Shown here one piece after another: positions 35,684-44,534 of a stretch of DNA of 64,000 nt. The notes under the pieces were generated by a model. The model saw nothing but the letters and a program-made list of their open reading frames with translations. It made no database searches and was not told the DNA's origin. Numbering within the stretch: the stretch's first letter is position 1; every line of letters starts with the position of its first letter. The position numbers were made by a program, and so were the translations under genes. Origin of the DNA: Cellulomonas sp. NS3 (GTDB lineage Bacteria > Actinomycetota > Actinomycetes > Actinomycetales > Cellulomonadaceae); the NCBI RefSeq assembly GCF_024757985.1, contig NZ_CP103289.1, positions 2,852,001 through 2,916,000 on the forward strand. The letters run 5' to 3'.

Positions 35684-36720
35684 GCATGCAGCACAACCCG
35701 GTTCCCGGGAACACCGAGGCCGTCGAGGTCCACCGTGACGGCGGGCACTACCCGGACCGCTTCGAGAACCCCGGTCTCGAGGAGCACCGCCCGCGTCTGG
35801 GCGACGTCGACCCGGCCGCGAGCAAGCGCGCGGAGCGTCAGGTCGTCGCGCTGTTCCTGGTCTCCCTGCTCGGCACGGTCGTCTTCATCGCGGCGTACTT
35901 CGTGGTGCCGCTCGGCGACACGCCCGAGACCATGCAGCGCTCGAACCTCTTCCTCGGGCTGGGCCTGTTCCTGAGCCTGTTCGGGATCGGCGCGGCCGCG
36001 GTCCACTGGGCCAAGGCGCTCATGAACGACCACGAGCGCGCGGAGGAGCGCCACCCGCAGCGCAGCTCCGACGAGAACCGCGCGGCCGCCATCCAAGCGC
36101 TCAAGGACGGTGCCGAGGACTCGGGCATCGGCCGCCGCGGCGTGCTCAAGGGCGCGTTCGCGTCCGCGCTCGCGATCTTCCCGCTCACGATCGTCCTGCC
36201 CCTCATCGGTGAGGTCGGCGAGGACTGGGACGTCTCGAAGTTCAAGCACACGTGGTGGAAGAAGGGCACGAAGCTCGCCCTCGACCCGTCTGGCGAGCCG
36301 ATCAAGGCCGCCGACGTCACCATCGGGTCGGTCTTCCACGTCATCCCCGAGGACCTGCACGAGGCCGAGCACCCGCTCGACGAGAAGGCCAAGGCCGTCG
36401 TGCTGCTCATCCGGATGGACCCGCGCGACCTCAAGTCCGAGCAGGGCGAGGGCTGGTCGTACGACGGCATCGTCGCCTTCTCGAAGATCTGCACCCACGT
36501 CGGGTGCCCCGTAGCTCTGTACGAGCAGCAGACGCACCACCTGCTCTGCCCGTGCCACCAGTCCACGTTCGACGTGGCCGACGGCGCCAAGGTCGTCTTC
36601 GGTCCCGCCAACAGGCCGCTGCCTCAGCTGCCCATCGAGGTCGACGACGAGGGCTACATCGTCGCGCAGTCCGACTTCCACGAGCCTGTCGGTCCGAGCT
36701 ACTGGGAGCGCCTGAAGTGA
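35680..36720 (+). CDS. qcrA: Rieske iron-sulfur subunit of the bc1-type complex
   Basis: This 346-aa protein has three membrane helices (about 50-72, 82-104 and 155-175) and a C-terminal Rieske domain. The [2Fe-2S] ligands are in CTHVGC and CPCHQSTFD. The three-helix N-terminus is specific to actinobacterial QcrA. A twin-Arg-like GRRGVLKGAF precedes the third helix, as expected for Tat-assisted insertion of the folded cluster domain. The GTG at 35680 overlaps the qcrC stop; an ATG two codons later is possible. Its stop overlaps the qcrB start. Confidence 0.95.
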   Translation: MSMQHNPVPGNTEAVEVHRDGGHYPDRFENPGLEEHRPRLGDVDPAASKRAERQVVALFLVSLLGTVVFIAAYFVVPLGDTPETMQRSNLFLGLGLFLSLFGIGAAAVHWAKALMNDHERAEERHPQRSSDENRAAAIQALKDGAEDSGIGRRGVLKGAFASALAIFPLTIVLPLIGEVGEDWDVSKFKHTWWKKGTKLALDPSGEPIKAADVTIGSVFHVIPEDLHEAEHPLDEKAKAVVLLIRMDPRDLKSEQGEGWSYDGIVAFSKICTHVGCPVALYEQQTHHLLCPCHQSTFDVADGAKVVFGPANRPLPQLPIEVDDEGYIVAQSDFHEPVGPSYWERLK

Positions 36721-38498
36721 CCACCACCACCACCCGCACGGGCGCCGCTGCCGGCGCCACCGCGGACTACCTCGACCAGCGGACCGGCATCGGCACCGCG
36801 GTCAAGACGTTCGCGCGCAAGATCTTCCCCGACCACTGGTCGTTCCTGCTCGGCGAGATCGCGCTGTTCAGCCTCGTCGTGCTCATCATCTCGGGCGTGT
36901 TCCTCACGATGTTCTTCGTGCCGAGCATGGCCGAGACGCACTACGAGGGCCCCTGGGCCGCGATGAACGGCGTGGAGATGTCCGAGGCGTTCGCCTCGAC
37001 GCTGCGCCTGTCGTTCGAGGTCCGCGGCGGCCTGCTCATGCGCCAGATCCACCACTGGGCGGCGCTGCTGTTCATGGCGGCGATCGTCACGCACATGATG
37101 CGTGTGTTCTTCACGGGCGCGTTCCGCAAGCCGCGCGAGATCAACTGGGTCGTCGGCTTCGTCCTGCTGATCCTCGGCCTCGCGGCCGGCTTCTCGGGCT
37201 ACTCGCTCCCGGACGACGTCCTCTCGGGCAACGGCCTGCGCATCACCGACGGCGTCGTGCGGTCGATCCCGATCATCGGCAGCTACCTGTCGTACTTCAT
37301 CTTCGGTGGCGAGTTCCCCGGCCAGGACCTGATCCCGCGCCTGTTCACGGTGCACGTCCTGCTCGTGCCGGGCCTCATCCTCGCGCTCGTCGGGCTGCAC
37401 CTGCTGCTCGTCGTGCTGCACAAGCACACGCAGTACCCGGGCTCGGGCCGCACCGACAACAACGTCGTCGGCTACCCGCTCTTCCCGACGTACACCGCCA
37501 AGGCCGGTGGCTTCTTCTTCCTCGTGTTCGCCGTCATCGCGCTGATGGCCGGCACGATGACGATCAACCCGGTCTGGAACTACGGCCCGTACGACCCCTC
37601 CCCCGTGTCCGCCGGCGCCCAGCCGGACTGGTACATGCTGTTCCTCGAGGGAGCGCTGCGGCTCATGCCGGGCCAGGGCACCGAGTGGGTCATCGGCGGC
37701 TACACGCTGTCGCTCAACGTCCTCATCCCGGCCGTCGTGGTCCCGGGCATCCTGTTCACCGTGCTCGCGGTGTGGCCGTTCGTCGAGGCCGCCGCGACCG
37801 GCGACAAGCGCGAGCACCACGTGCTCGACCGCCCGCGCAACGCGCCGTTCCGCACCGCGATGGGCGTCGCGATCCTCACGGCGTTCACCGTCCTGGTCCT
37901 CGCCGGGTCGAACGACATCATCGGCGCGCAGTTCTCGATGTCGATCAACGACATCATCGAGGTCTTCCGCGTGCTGTTCTTCGTCCTGCCGGTGCTGGCG
38001 TTCTGGATCACCAAGCGCATCTGCCTCGGTCTGCAGCGCAAGGACCGCGAGCTGGTGCTGCACGGGCACGAGACGGGCCGCATCGTCCGGTTCGCGCACG
38101 GCGAGTACATCGAGGTCCACCGCCCGCTCGACGAGCACGAGCGCTGGCTGCGCGTGCAGCACGAGCCCCGTCGTCCGCTCGAGATCGAGCCGGCCGAGGA
38201 CTCGCGCGGCGTGCGCCGCAAGGGCTACGGGCGTGACCGCCTCCGGCAGCGCCTCTCGCGGCTCTTCTACGAGGACCGCGTCGAGCCCGTGACCCCGGCC
38301 GAGCTGGCCGCAGCGCACTCGCACGGCGAGCACGACGCCATCGCGGCGCCGGAGCGGAACGAGAGCACCCGCCTCGTCGGCTCCGCGACGGGCGGCTCGG
38401 GTTCGCAGGAGGGCTCGGCCATCGGGTCTGTCGGCGGCGGGCAGCACCTCGTCGAACCGGAGACCGGCAACCCCGAGACGGACGCGCGGAATCGCTGA
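36717..38498 (+). CDS. qcrB: Cytochrome b subunit of the bc1-type complex
   Basis: This 593-aa quinol-oxidising membrane subunit has about nine helices. Heme-ligand histidines lie in RQIHHWAALLFM and in the HVLLVPGLI-LVGLHLLLVVLH region. The quinol-site motif is PDWYMLFLEGAL, the actinobacterial equivalent of PEWY. A hydrophilic C-terminal tail of about 150 residues lies in the cytoplasm. QcrB is the target of telacebec-type inhibitors in mycobacteria. The GTG start overlaps the qcrA stop by GTGA, and a strong terminator follows. Confidence 0.96.
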   Translation: MTTTTTRTGAAAGATADYLDQRTGIGTAVKTFARKIFPDHWSFLLGEIALFSLVVLIISGVFLTMFFVPSMAETHYEGPWAAMNGVEMSEAFASTLRLSFEVRGGLLMRQIHHWAALLFMAAIVTHMMRVFFTGAFRKPREINWVVGFVLLILGLAAGFSGYSLPDDVLSGNGLRITDGVVRSIPIIGSYLSYFIFGGEFPGQDLIPRLFTVHVLLVPGLILALVGLHLLLVVLHKHTQYPGSGRTDNNVVGYPLFPTYTAKAGGFFFLVFAVIALMAGTMTINPVWNYGPYDPSPVSAGAQPDWYMLFLEGALRLMPGQGTEWVIGGYTLSLNVLIPAVVVPGILFTVLAVWPFVEAAATGDKREHHVLDRPRNAPFRTAMGVAILTAFTVLVLAGSNDIIGAQFSMSINDIIEVFRVLFFVLPVLAFWITKRICLGLQRKDRELVLHGHETGRIVRFAHGEYIEVHRPLDEHERWLRVQHEPRRPLEIEPAEDSRGVRRKGYGRDRLRQRLSRLFYEDRVEPVTPAELAAAHSHGEHDAIAAPERNESTRLVGSATGGSGSQEGSAIGSVGGGQHLVEPETGNPETDARNR

Positions 38499-38521
38499 GC
38501 CCGCGCAAGAGTTGGTCGTAC

Positions 38522-38560
38522 CGAGAGGGCGCCGCACCCCCAGGGCGCGGCGCCCTCTCG
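38522..38560 (+). terminator. Terminator after qcrB
   Basis: The 14-bp arms CGAGAGGGCGCCGC (38522-38535) and GCGGCGCCCTCTCG (38547-38560) enclose an 11-nt loop, 23 bp after the stop. Thirteen bp of each arm match the DUF7455 terminator exactly. Confidence 0.88.
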
Positions 38561-38629
38561 ATATGTATCTGACGGAGCACCCGACGACGCCGCGGTCCGC
38601 CGCGGCCTGACGCAGGAGAGGCACCACCT

Positions 38630-39256
38630 ATGGCTGACTACACCCTTCCCGAGCTCCCGTACGACTACGCGGCGCTCGAGCCCCACATCTCCGGCAAGAT
38701 CATGGAGCTGCACCACGACAAGCACCACGCGGCCTACGTCACCGGCGCGAACACCGCGCTGGCCAAGCTCGCGGAGGCCCGCGAGAGCGGCGACCTCGCC
38801 GCGGTGAACCTGCACGAGAAGAACCTCGCGTTCAACCTCGGCGGGCACGTCAACCACACGGTCTTCTGGAACAACCTCTCCCCCGAGGGTGGCGGTGCAC
38901 CCACCGGCGAGCTCGCGGCCGCCATCGACGAGTTCTTCGGCTCGTTCGACGGCTTCCAGAAGCACTTCGCGGCCGTCGCGGCCGGCGTGCAGGGCTCCGG
39001 CTGGGCGATCCTCGCGTGGGACTCGATCGGCCAGAAGCTCGTCGTGGGCCAGCTCTACGACCAGCAGAGCAACATCGCCCTGGGCCTCGTCCCGGTGCTC
39101 ATGCTCGACGTCTGGGAGCACGCGTACTACCTGGACTACCTGAACGTCCGTGCCGACTACATCACGGCCTGGTGGAACATCGTCAACTGGGCCGACGCGG
39201 GCGAGCGCCTCGCGCGTGCGCGCACCCAGACGGCGGGACTGATCATCCCCGCCTGA
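38630..39256 (+). CDS. sodA: Superoxide dismutase (Mn/Fe family)
   Basis: This cytoplasmic SOD of 208 aa has the metal ligands His ([12 protein letters not shown]), His ([12 protein letters not shown]), and Asp/His ([12 protein letters not shown]). There is no signal peptide. Mn is likely from the overall family resemblance, but Fe or cambialistic use is not excluded. The ATG has AGGAGAGG 8-10 nt upstream. The gene sits between the qcrB terminator and the oxidase genes read from the other side, in its own unit; AT-rich bases right after the terminator (38561-38570) may be part of its promoter. Confidence 0.95.
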   Translation: MADYTLPELPYDYAALEPHISGKIMELHHDKHHAAYVTGANTALAKLAEARESGDLAAVNLHEKNLAFNLGGHVNHTVFWNNLSPEGGGAPTGELAAAIDEFFGSFDGFQKHFAAVAAGVQGSGWAILAWDSIGQKLVVGQLYDQQSNIALGLVPVLMLDVWEHAYYLDYLNVRADYITAWWNIVNWADAGERLARARTQTAGLIIPA

Positions 39257-39273
39257 GGTCCTCAGAGCGCCTT

Positions 39274-39316
39274 CTCCGGCCGGTTCCGGGTCCTCGCGAC
39301 CTGGCGCCGGCCGGAG
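39274..39316 (+). terminator. Possible sodA terminator
   Basis: CTCCGGCCGG and CCGGCCGGAG pair across a 23-nt loop, 17 bp after the sodA stop. Confidence 0.45.
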
Positions 39317-39635
39317 CCGTCTCCAGGCCGTCCTGAAGGGCGTCGAGCTCGCGCCGCCGGGGTCGGCTCGGGTGGCCACGGACACGTTCGGCTCACACCA
39401 GCCGTCGCCGCTCGCCGCGGCTCCGCTCGCCGGCGACGCAGGGGACGTGGCGCGCGGACGCGAGACGGCCGTGGCGGGCACCGGTCAGTCCCCGCCCCCC
39501 TCGCGAGCGCAGGCAGCGCCAGGCGCGCGTCGACCGCTCCGGAAGCGGCGTCGTCGCGACGCGGGCAGACCCGTCGAGGCCGGCACGCGGACTGACGCGC
39601 GGACGCACGGCGTCGCGGTCGAGCTCCGAGCATGA

Positions 39636-39673
39636 CGAGAGCGCCGGCACCCCTCGGGGTACCGGCGCTCTCG
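39636..39673 (-). terminator. ctaF terminator
   Basis: CGAGAGCGCCGG (39636-39647) pairs with 39662-39673. An inner ACCCC/GGGGT stem continues the helix almost to the loop. It lies 40 bp past the ctaF stop. Confidence 0.75.
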
Positions 39674-39712
39674 GTGGAGCCTCGGCGTCAGCGGGCTCGT
39701 GCCCGCGCGCCG

Positions 39713-40111
39713 TCAGTGCGCGTGCTGACCGCGGGAGAACTCGAAGACGAAGCCGACGAGCGCGACCAGCCCGAGGACCGAGCCGAGACCGACCAGCCAC
39801 CAGCCCATCGCGAGCCCGGCGAAGACGAGGGCGGCCGCGAGGGCGATGGCGAGCGGCCACCAGCTCCACGGGCTGTACACACCCTGGTCGCCGGCGCCCT
39901 GCTCGATCTCGCCCAGCGGGTCGTCCTCCGGACGGTCGTCGATGCGCCGCGCCAGGAGCGCGAGGTAACCGCCGATCATCCCGACGAGCCCGCCCACGAG
40001 CGGGATGCCGAGCGTGCCGACCGGCTCACCGTCGCTCCACACGGCGTAGACCACGCCGACCGGGACGAAGAACAGGATGCCGTAGAGGAAGAGCTTGGCC
40101 TCGAGCTTCAC
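39713..40111 (-). CDS. ctaF: Cytochrome c oxidase subunit IV (CtaF)
   Basis: This 132-aa membrane subunit of the actinobacterial aa3 oxidase begins [20 protein letters not shown]. It has two helices in the first half (about 6-24 and 35-54), an acidic loop ([15 protein letters not shown]), then two helices to the C-terminus (about 85-125). This four-helix form matches Rv2199c/CtaF. The GTG at 40111 overlaps the ctaD stop by GTGA, making it the last gene of ctaC-ctaD-ctaF. Confidence 0.92.
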   Translation of the reverse strand: MKLEAKLFLYGILFFVPVGVVYAVWSDGEPVGTLGIPLVGGLVGMIGGYLALLARRIDDRPEDDPLGEIEQGAGDQGVYSPWSWWPLAIALAAALVFAGLAMGWWLVGLGSVLGLVALVGFVFEFSRGQHAH

Positions 40112-41919
40112 CGGTTGCCCTCCTGGTCCTTCACGTCCGGGAGCACGGTCGTGCTCGACTGCTCGGGCTCACCGGTGCCGTTGCGCACCCGCTCGTCCGC
40201 GAGCTCCTTCTGACCGGTGAGGTCGGCCTCACCGAGCAGCTCGTCGAGGACGTTCTGGTCCGGTGCCGCCTGGTCGAGCGCAGCGACCTCGGGGTGGTGC
40301 AGGTCGAACGCGGGGCGCTCGGACCGGATGCGCGGCAGCGACGTGAAGTTGTGCCGCGGCGGCGGGCAGCTCGTGGCCCACTCGAGCGAGCCGCCGAAGC
40401 CCCACGGGTCGTCGACCGTGACGAGCGGCGCCTTGCGCCAGGTCACGTAGACGTTCCAGAGGAACGGCAGCGTCGAGGCCGCGAGGACCACCGAGCCGAC
40501 CGTCGAGAGCTGGTTCATCCACGTGAACCCGTCCTCGGGCGAGTAGTCGACGTACCGGCGCGGCATGCCGACGACACCGAGCCAGTGCTGCACGAGGAAC
40601 GTCATGTGGAAGCCCACGAACAGCAGCCAGAAGTGCACCTTGCCGAGGCGCTCGTCGAGCATGCGGCCCGTGAACTTGGGCCACCAGAAGTAGAAGCCCG
40701 CGAACATCATGAACACGACGGTGCCGAACACCACGTAGTGGAAGTGCGCGACGACGAAGTACGTGTCCGAGACGTGGAAGTCCAGGGCGGGGCTCGACAG
40801 GATGATGCCCGTCAGGCCGCCGAAGAGGAACGTCACGAGGAACCCGAGCGTCCACAGCATCGGCGTCTCGAACGTGATCTTCCCGCGCCACATCGTGCCG
40901 ATCCAGTTGAAGAACTTCAGACCGGTCGGGACGGCGATGAGCATCGTCATGAGCGCGAAGAACGGCAGCAGCACCGCGCCGGTGACGTACATGTGGTGCG
41001 CCCACACGGTCACGGACAGGGCGGCGATCGCGAAGAACGCGTAGATCAGGCCCTTGTAGCCGAAGATCGGCTTGCGGCTGAAGACCGGGATGATCTCCGA
41101 GGCGATGCCGAAGAACGGCAGCGCGATGATGTACACCTCGGGGTGCCCGAAGAACCAGAACAGGTGCTGCCAGAGGATCGCTCCCCCGTTCTCGGGGTTG
41201 AACACCTGCGCGTCGAGCCGCCGGTCCGCGCCGAGAGCGAGCAGCGCCGACGCGAGCGGCGGGAACGCCATGAGCACGAGCAGGCTGGTCACGAGGACGC
41301 CCCACGTGAACACCGACATCCGGAACATCGTCATGCCGGGTGCGCGCATGCAGACGATCGTGGTGATGAAGTTGACCGCACCGAGGATCGTGCCGAAGCC
41401 ACCGAGGGCGAGGCCGAAGACCCACAGGTCACCGCCGAGCCCGGGCGAGTACGCCGTCGTCGACAGCGGCGTGTACGCGAACCAGCCGAACGACGCGGCA
41501 CCCTGCGGCGTGAGGAACCCGCCCACCGCGATGAGTCCGCCGAAGAGATACAGCCAGTACGCGAACATGTTGAGCCGCGGGAACGCGACGTCGGGCGCGC
41601 CGATCTGCAGCGGCATGATGATGTTCGCGAAGCCGGCGAACAGAGGCGTCGCGAACAGCAGCAGCATGATCGTGCCGTGCATCGTGAAGAGCTGGTTGTA
41701 CTGCTCGGGGGTCTGCACGACCTGGATGCCGGGCTCGAACAGCTCGGCGCGGATGAGCAGCGCCATGACGCCGGCGATGCAGAAGAAGACGAACGACGAG
41801 ATCAGGTACAGGTACCCGATGGTCTTGTGGTCGGTCGACGTCACCCACTTGATGACGGTCCGACCGAGGGTCTGGCGACGCGGCGCCAGACCGGGGATCC
41901 GCTCGGCGGTGGCGGTCAT
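40108..41919 (-). CDS. ctaD: Cytochrome c oxidase subunit I (heme a / heme a3-CuB core)
   Basis: The 603-aa catalytic subunit has 12 predicted helices and reduces oxygen while pumping protons. CuB and heme ligands are in [14 protein letters not shown] (His, and the cross-linked Tyr), WAHHMYVTG and [10 protein letters not shown]; the low-spin heme His is in FTMHGTIM. The hydrophilic C-terminal tail is Asp/Glu-rich. The ATG has AAGGAG 10 nt upstream and overlaps the ctaC stop by ATGA. In M. tuberculosis ctaD lies far from ctaC, so the joined order here is a local difference. Confidence 0.97.
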   Translation of the reverse strand: MTATAERIPGLAPRRQTLGRTVIKWVTSTDHKTIGYLYLISSFVFFCIAGVMALLIRAELFEPGIQVVQTPEQYNQLFTMHGTIMLLLFATPLFAGFANIIMPLQIGAPDVAFPRLNMFAYWLYLFGGLIAVGGFLTPQGAASFGWFAYTPLSTTAYSPGLGGDLWVFGLALGGFGTILGAVNFITTIVCMRAPGMTMFRMSVFTWGVLVTSLLVLMAFPPLASALLALGADRRLDAQVFNPENGGAILWQHLFWFFGHPEVYIIALPFFGIASEIIPVFSRKPIFGYKGLIYAFFAIAALSVTVWAHHMYVTGAVLLPFFALMTMLIAVPTGLKFFNWIGTMWRGKITFETPMLWTLGFLVTFLFGGLTGIILSSPALDFHVSDTYFVVAHFHYVVFGTVVFMMFAGFYFWWPKFTGRMLDERLGKVHFWLLFVGFHMTFLVQHWLGVVGMPRRYVDYSPEDGFTWMNQLSTVGSVVLAASTLPFLWNVYVTWRKAPLVTVDDPWGFGGSLEWATSCPPPRHNFTSLPRIRSERPAFDLHHPEVAALDQAAPDQNVLDELLGEADLTGQKELADERVRNGTGEPEQSSTTVLPDVKDQEGNR

Positions 41920-42794
41920 GAACCCTGGCTCCTTCTCGTGGGCGTGTCGAGGTCCTGGACGCGGCTGTACTCCAGGCCCAGCTCGCCCGTCTGCCCGCGC
42001 TCACGCAGGTCCTCGATGTGCGCGTCGTACTCCTCGCGCTCGACGACCTTGACGTTGAACAGCATCGACGCGTGGTACTCGCCGCACAGCTCGGCGCACT
42101 TGCCGGTGTAGTCGCCCACCTCCTGGGGGGTGACCTGGAACTCGTTGGTGAAGCCCGGGATCACGTCGAGCTTGTAGAGGAACGCGGGGATCCAGAACGA
42201 GTGGTTGACGTCGCGCGAGTCGAGCTCGAAGCGGACCGTCTCGTCGACCGGCAGGTAGAGCGTGGGCTGCTCGGCGAGGACGCCCGGGTCGCCTATGCCC
42301 TGCGCCTGCTGGCCCGTGTCGTACACCTGGTCGTCGACGTAGTTGAAGTCCCAGCTCCACTGCTTGCCGATGACGTGGACCGTCAGGTCGGGCTCCTCGC
42401 TGACGTCGGTGATCGCCGACATGTCGCGCGCGGTGTAGTAGAAGAGCACGCCGACCATGATCAGCGGGAGGATCACGTACATGACCTCGAGCGGCACGTG
42501 GTAGCGCAGCTGGACCGGCAGCGTGTTGTCGTTCTTGCGCTTGCGGTAGACCGTGATGCACCAGAGCATCAGGCCCCACGTGATGACGCCGACGATGAGC
42601 GCGGCGATCCACGAGCCGACCCAGAGGTTCGTGATCCGGCCGGTGTGGTCGGTCACCTCGGCCTCGGAGTCGCCGGGCAGCCAGCCGCGCTGGACCTCGG
42701 CGGAGCAGCCCGCCAGGGCGATGGACACGACGGCGACCAGGGTCGCCCACCTCACGGCGGGCCGCTGGTGCCGGCGGGGATTCTGCGAGTGCAC
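41916..42794 (-). CDS. ctaC: Cytochrome c oxidase subunit II (CuA), lipoprotein
   Basis: This 292-aa subunit has a lipoprotein signal (lipobox IALAGC, Cys30), two membrane helices (about 65-87 and 105-127) and an outer cupredoxin domain with the CuA site [14 protein letters not shown]. The Trp-rich electron-entry motif is [10 protein letters not shown] set the start at the GTG at 42794, which has GAGAGG 6 nt upstream; frames further upstream remain open but cross the repeats at 42845-42881. It heads the ctaC-ctaD-ctaF unit and diverges from the NifS-like gene. Confidence 0.93.
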   Translation of the reverse strand: MHSQNPRRHQRPAVRWATLVAVVSIALAGCSAEVQRGWLPGDSEAEVTDHTGRITNLWVGSWIAALIVGVITWGLMLWCITVYRKRKNDNTLPVQLRYHVPLEVMYVILPLIMVGVLFYYTARDMSAITDVSEEPDLTVHVIGKQWSWDFNYVDDQVYDTGQQAQGIGDPGVLAEQPTLYLPVDETVRFELDSRDVNHSFWIPAFLYKLDVIPGFTNEFQVTPQEVGDYTGKCAELCGEYHASMLFNVKVVEREEYDAHIEDLRERGQTGELGLEYSRVQDLDTPTRRSQGS

Positions 42795-42844
42795 GCGGGA
42801 CCTCTCACTCACGTCCCGGCGGCACGCCGCCGGGTGCTGGCGGA

Positions 42845-42881
42845 GGTTTCCCGGGACCTTCGTCCTCATTCCCGGGAAGCC
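42845..42881. promoter_or_regulatory. Paired TTCCCGGGA sites in the ctaC / NifS-like divergent region
   Basis: TTCCCGGGA occurs at 42848-42856 and 42869-42877, exactly 21 bp apart, two helical turns. The second is part of the perfect palindrome TTCCCGGGAA. The two can also fold together as a 12-bp imperfect hairpin in the ctaC leader. Confidence 0.45.
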
Positions 42882-42981
42882 TATCGCCTGTGCGGCGCGG
42901 ATTCGCTCCGACCGAGCCGCATGGCGACGCCGCGTCAGCATCGTGACGGGCCGCAGAAGGGCCTGCTCGGGCCCGGCGCGC

Positions 42982-42987
42982 TAGCGT
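42982..42987 (+). promoter_or_regulatory. -10 element of the NifS-like gene
   Basis: TAGCGT followed by GCGCGG and the GTG at 42994. Confidence 0.5.
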
Positions 42988-42993
42988 GCGCGG

Positions 42994-44217
42994 GTGACCA
43001 CGCACGTCGGAGGACCGGCACCGGCCGGTGACCCGCGCCCGGGTGTGACGCATCCCACGTCCGCCGCCCGCGTCTTCCTCGACGCCGGAGGCCGTGCGCC
43101 CCTGAGCCGTGCCGCCCGCGCGGCGTTCGACGAGGCGCTCGACCAGGGCTGGGCCGACCCGCGACGGCTGCACGCGGAGGGCCGGCGCGCCCGGCTGCTG
43201 CTCGACGGCGCGCGCGAGGCCCTTGCCGCGGCGGTCGGCGCGCGCACCGAGGAGGTCGACCTCGCGCCGTCCCACACCGCGGGCCTGCACGGCGCGGTGC
43301 TGTCCGTGGCACGCGGCCGGCGCCGCACCGGCCGCGACGTGGTCGTCGGCGCGACCGAGCGTGCCGCGGTGCTGTCCGTCGCGGAGTTCGCCGCAGCCCA
43401 GCCGTGGTCGTCCGCGACGGGCTCGCGCGTCGTGGTGGAGGTCGACCGCGAGGGGCGCGTCGACGTCGAGGCCTACCGGTCCGCGCTCCGCTCCCCCGGT
43501 GTCGCGCTCGCGGCGCTGCAGCACGCGAACGGCGAGGTCGGCACCGTGCAGCCGGTCGAGGCGGTGCACGAGGCCGCGCACGCGGCGGGCGTGCCGCTCC
43601 TGGTCGACGCGGGCGCGAGCCTGGGGCACGTGGCGGTCCCCGACGCGTGGGACGTGCTCGCCGCCGATCCCGGCGACTGGGGCGGCCCGGCGGGCCTGGG
43701 GGTGGTCGTCACGCGCGCGGGGGTGCGGCGCGCGCCGGTCTGGCCGGAGGACGAGGACCGCTGGTTCCCGGGCGGCGTGAGCGTGCCGGCCGCGCTGTCC
43801 GCGGCGGTGGCGCTGCAGTCGGCCCTCGCGGAGCGTGCGGCGCAGGACGCGCGGCGCCGCACGCTGGTCGACCGGGTACGGGCACGGGTCGCGGCCGAGG
43901 TCCCCGACGTCGAGGTCGTGGGCGCCCGGGAGGCGCGGCTCCCGCACGTCGTGACGTTCTCGTGCCTCTACGTCGACGGCGAGGCGCTCGTCACCGAGCT
44001 CGACCGGCTCGGGTTCGCCGTCGGCTCGGGCTCCGCGTGCACGTCGAGCGCGCTCGAGCCGAGCCACGTGCTCGCCGCGATGGGCGTGCTCACGCACGGC
44101 AACGTGCGGCTCGCGCTCCCCGTGGACGTGACGGACGACGACGTCGAGCGGTTCCTCGCGGTGCTGCCCGGCGCGGTGGCCCGGGTCCGCGCGGTGCTCG
44201 GCGTCGAGGGGCTCTGA
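42994..44217 (+). CDS. NifS/IscS-like class V aminotransferase fold protein lacking the PLP lysine
   Basis: The 407-aa protein has the cysteine-desulfurase fold from LDAGGRAPLS to its end. The family's HVDA-type Asp205 and the catalytic Cys349 loop (GSGSACTSSALEPSHVL) are present. However, the SGHK segment that holds PLP reads DPGDWGGPAG: the Lys position is Asp228 and the His before it is Gly227. The PLP-stacking His is Arg123 (ATERAAVL), and the usual Gln after the Asp is Ala208. Classical PLP chemistry therefore looks impossible, while a Cys able to hold persulfide remains. It lies 5 bp upstream of a TusA-like gene and diverges from ctaC. The start is set by TAGCGT 6 nt upstream. Confidence 0.85.
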   Translation: MTTHVGGPAPAGDPRPGVTHPTSAARVFLDAGGRAPLSRAARAAFDEALDQGWADPRRLHAEGRRARLLLDGAREALAAAVGARTEEVDLAPSHTAGLHGAVLSVARGRRRTGRDVVVGATERAAVLSVAEFAAAQPWSSATGSRVVVEVDREGRVDVEAYRSALRSPGVALAALQHANGEVGTVQPVEAVHEAAHAAGVPLLVDAGASLGHVAVPDAWDVLAADPGDWGGPAGLGVVVTRAGVRRAPVWPEDEDRWFPGGVSVPAALSAAVALQSALAERAAQDARRRTLVDRVRARVAAEVPDVEVVGAREARLPHVVTFSCLYVDGEALVTELDRLGFAVGSGSACTSSALEPSHVLAAMGVLTHGNVRLALPVDVTDDDVERFLAVLPGAVARVRAVLGVEGL

Positions 44218-44222
44218 GCCCG

Positions 44223-44534
44223 GTGGCCGAGGTCGAGCCGCCGGAACGGCCGGAGGACGACCGGCCGGACGCTGCGGGTCCTCCCACGCACGCTCGTCAC
44301 GACGGCGTGGTGGTCGACGCCCGCGGGCTGCGCTGCCCGATCCCCGTGATCCGCCTCGCCCGCGCGGCCCGTGACGCGGCACCCGGCGCGGTGCTCACGG
44401 TGCTCTCGACGGACCCGGCGGCGCGGCACGACGTCCCGGCGTGGGCGCGGCTGCGCGGGCACGCGGTCGTCGCGTCCCGCGAGGAGCCCGAGGGCGCGCT
44501 CGCGATCAGCGTGCGGGTGGGGCCGGCGGACTGA
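44223..44534 (+). CDS. TusA-like sulfur-carrier protein
   Basis: This protein of 103 aa has a charged, Pro-rich lead of about 27 residues. A TusA/SirA domain follows: VVDARGLRCPIPVIRLARA with the sulfur-accepting Cys38 in the CPxP motif, and LTVLSTDPAARHDVPAW afterwards. TusA proteins accept persulfide from cysteine desulfurases and pass it on. The start GTG lies 5 bp after the NifS-like stop, with GAGGGG inside the preceding gene, so the two are one transcript. Fusions of the two domains are annotated in other actinobacteria, to my recollection. Confidence 0.87.
   Translation: MAEVEPPERPEDDRPDAAGPPTHARHDGVVVDARGLRCPIPVIRLARAARDAAPGAVLTVLSTDPAARHDVPAWARLRGHAVVASREEPEGALAISVRVGPAD

Larger units (their letters stand above)
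39257..39712. other. 456-bp intergenic region between sodA and ctaF
   Basis: The genes on both sides end here. The stretch holds one hairpin close to sodA and one close to ctaF. Short open frames occur (for example 39372-39635, plus strand) but have no ribosome site and the composition of noise. Confidence 0.5.

Noticed and set aside
39372-39635. 87-codon plus-strand frame between sodA and ctaF
   Set aside because: No ribosome site, no -10 at leaderless spacing, Arg-rich tail and no recognisable motif; it ends inside the hairpin near ctaF.
42795-42941. Longer ctaC start upstream of 42794
   Set aside because: The extra residues show no signal-peptide character and cross the paired TTCCCGGGA repeats; the GTG at 42794 has a GAGAGG site and leads directly into a lipoprotein signal.
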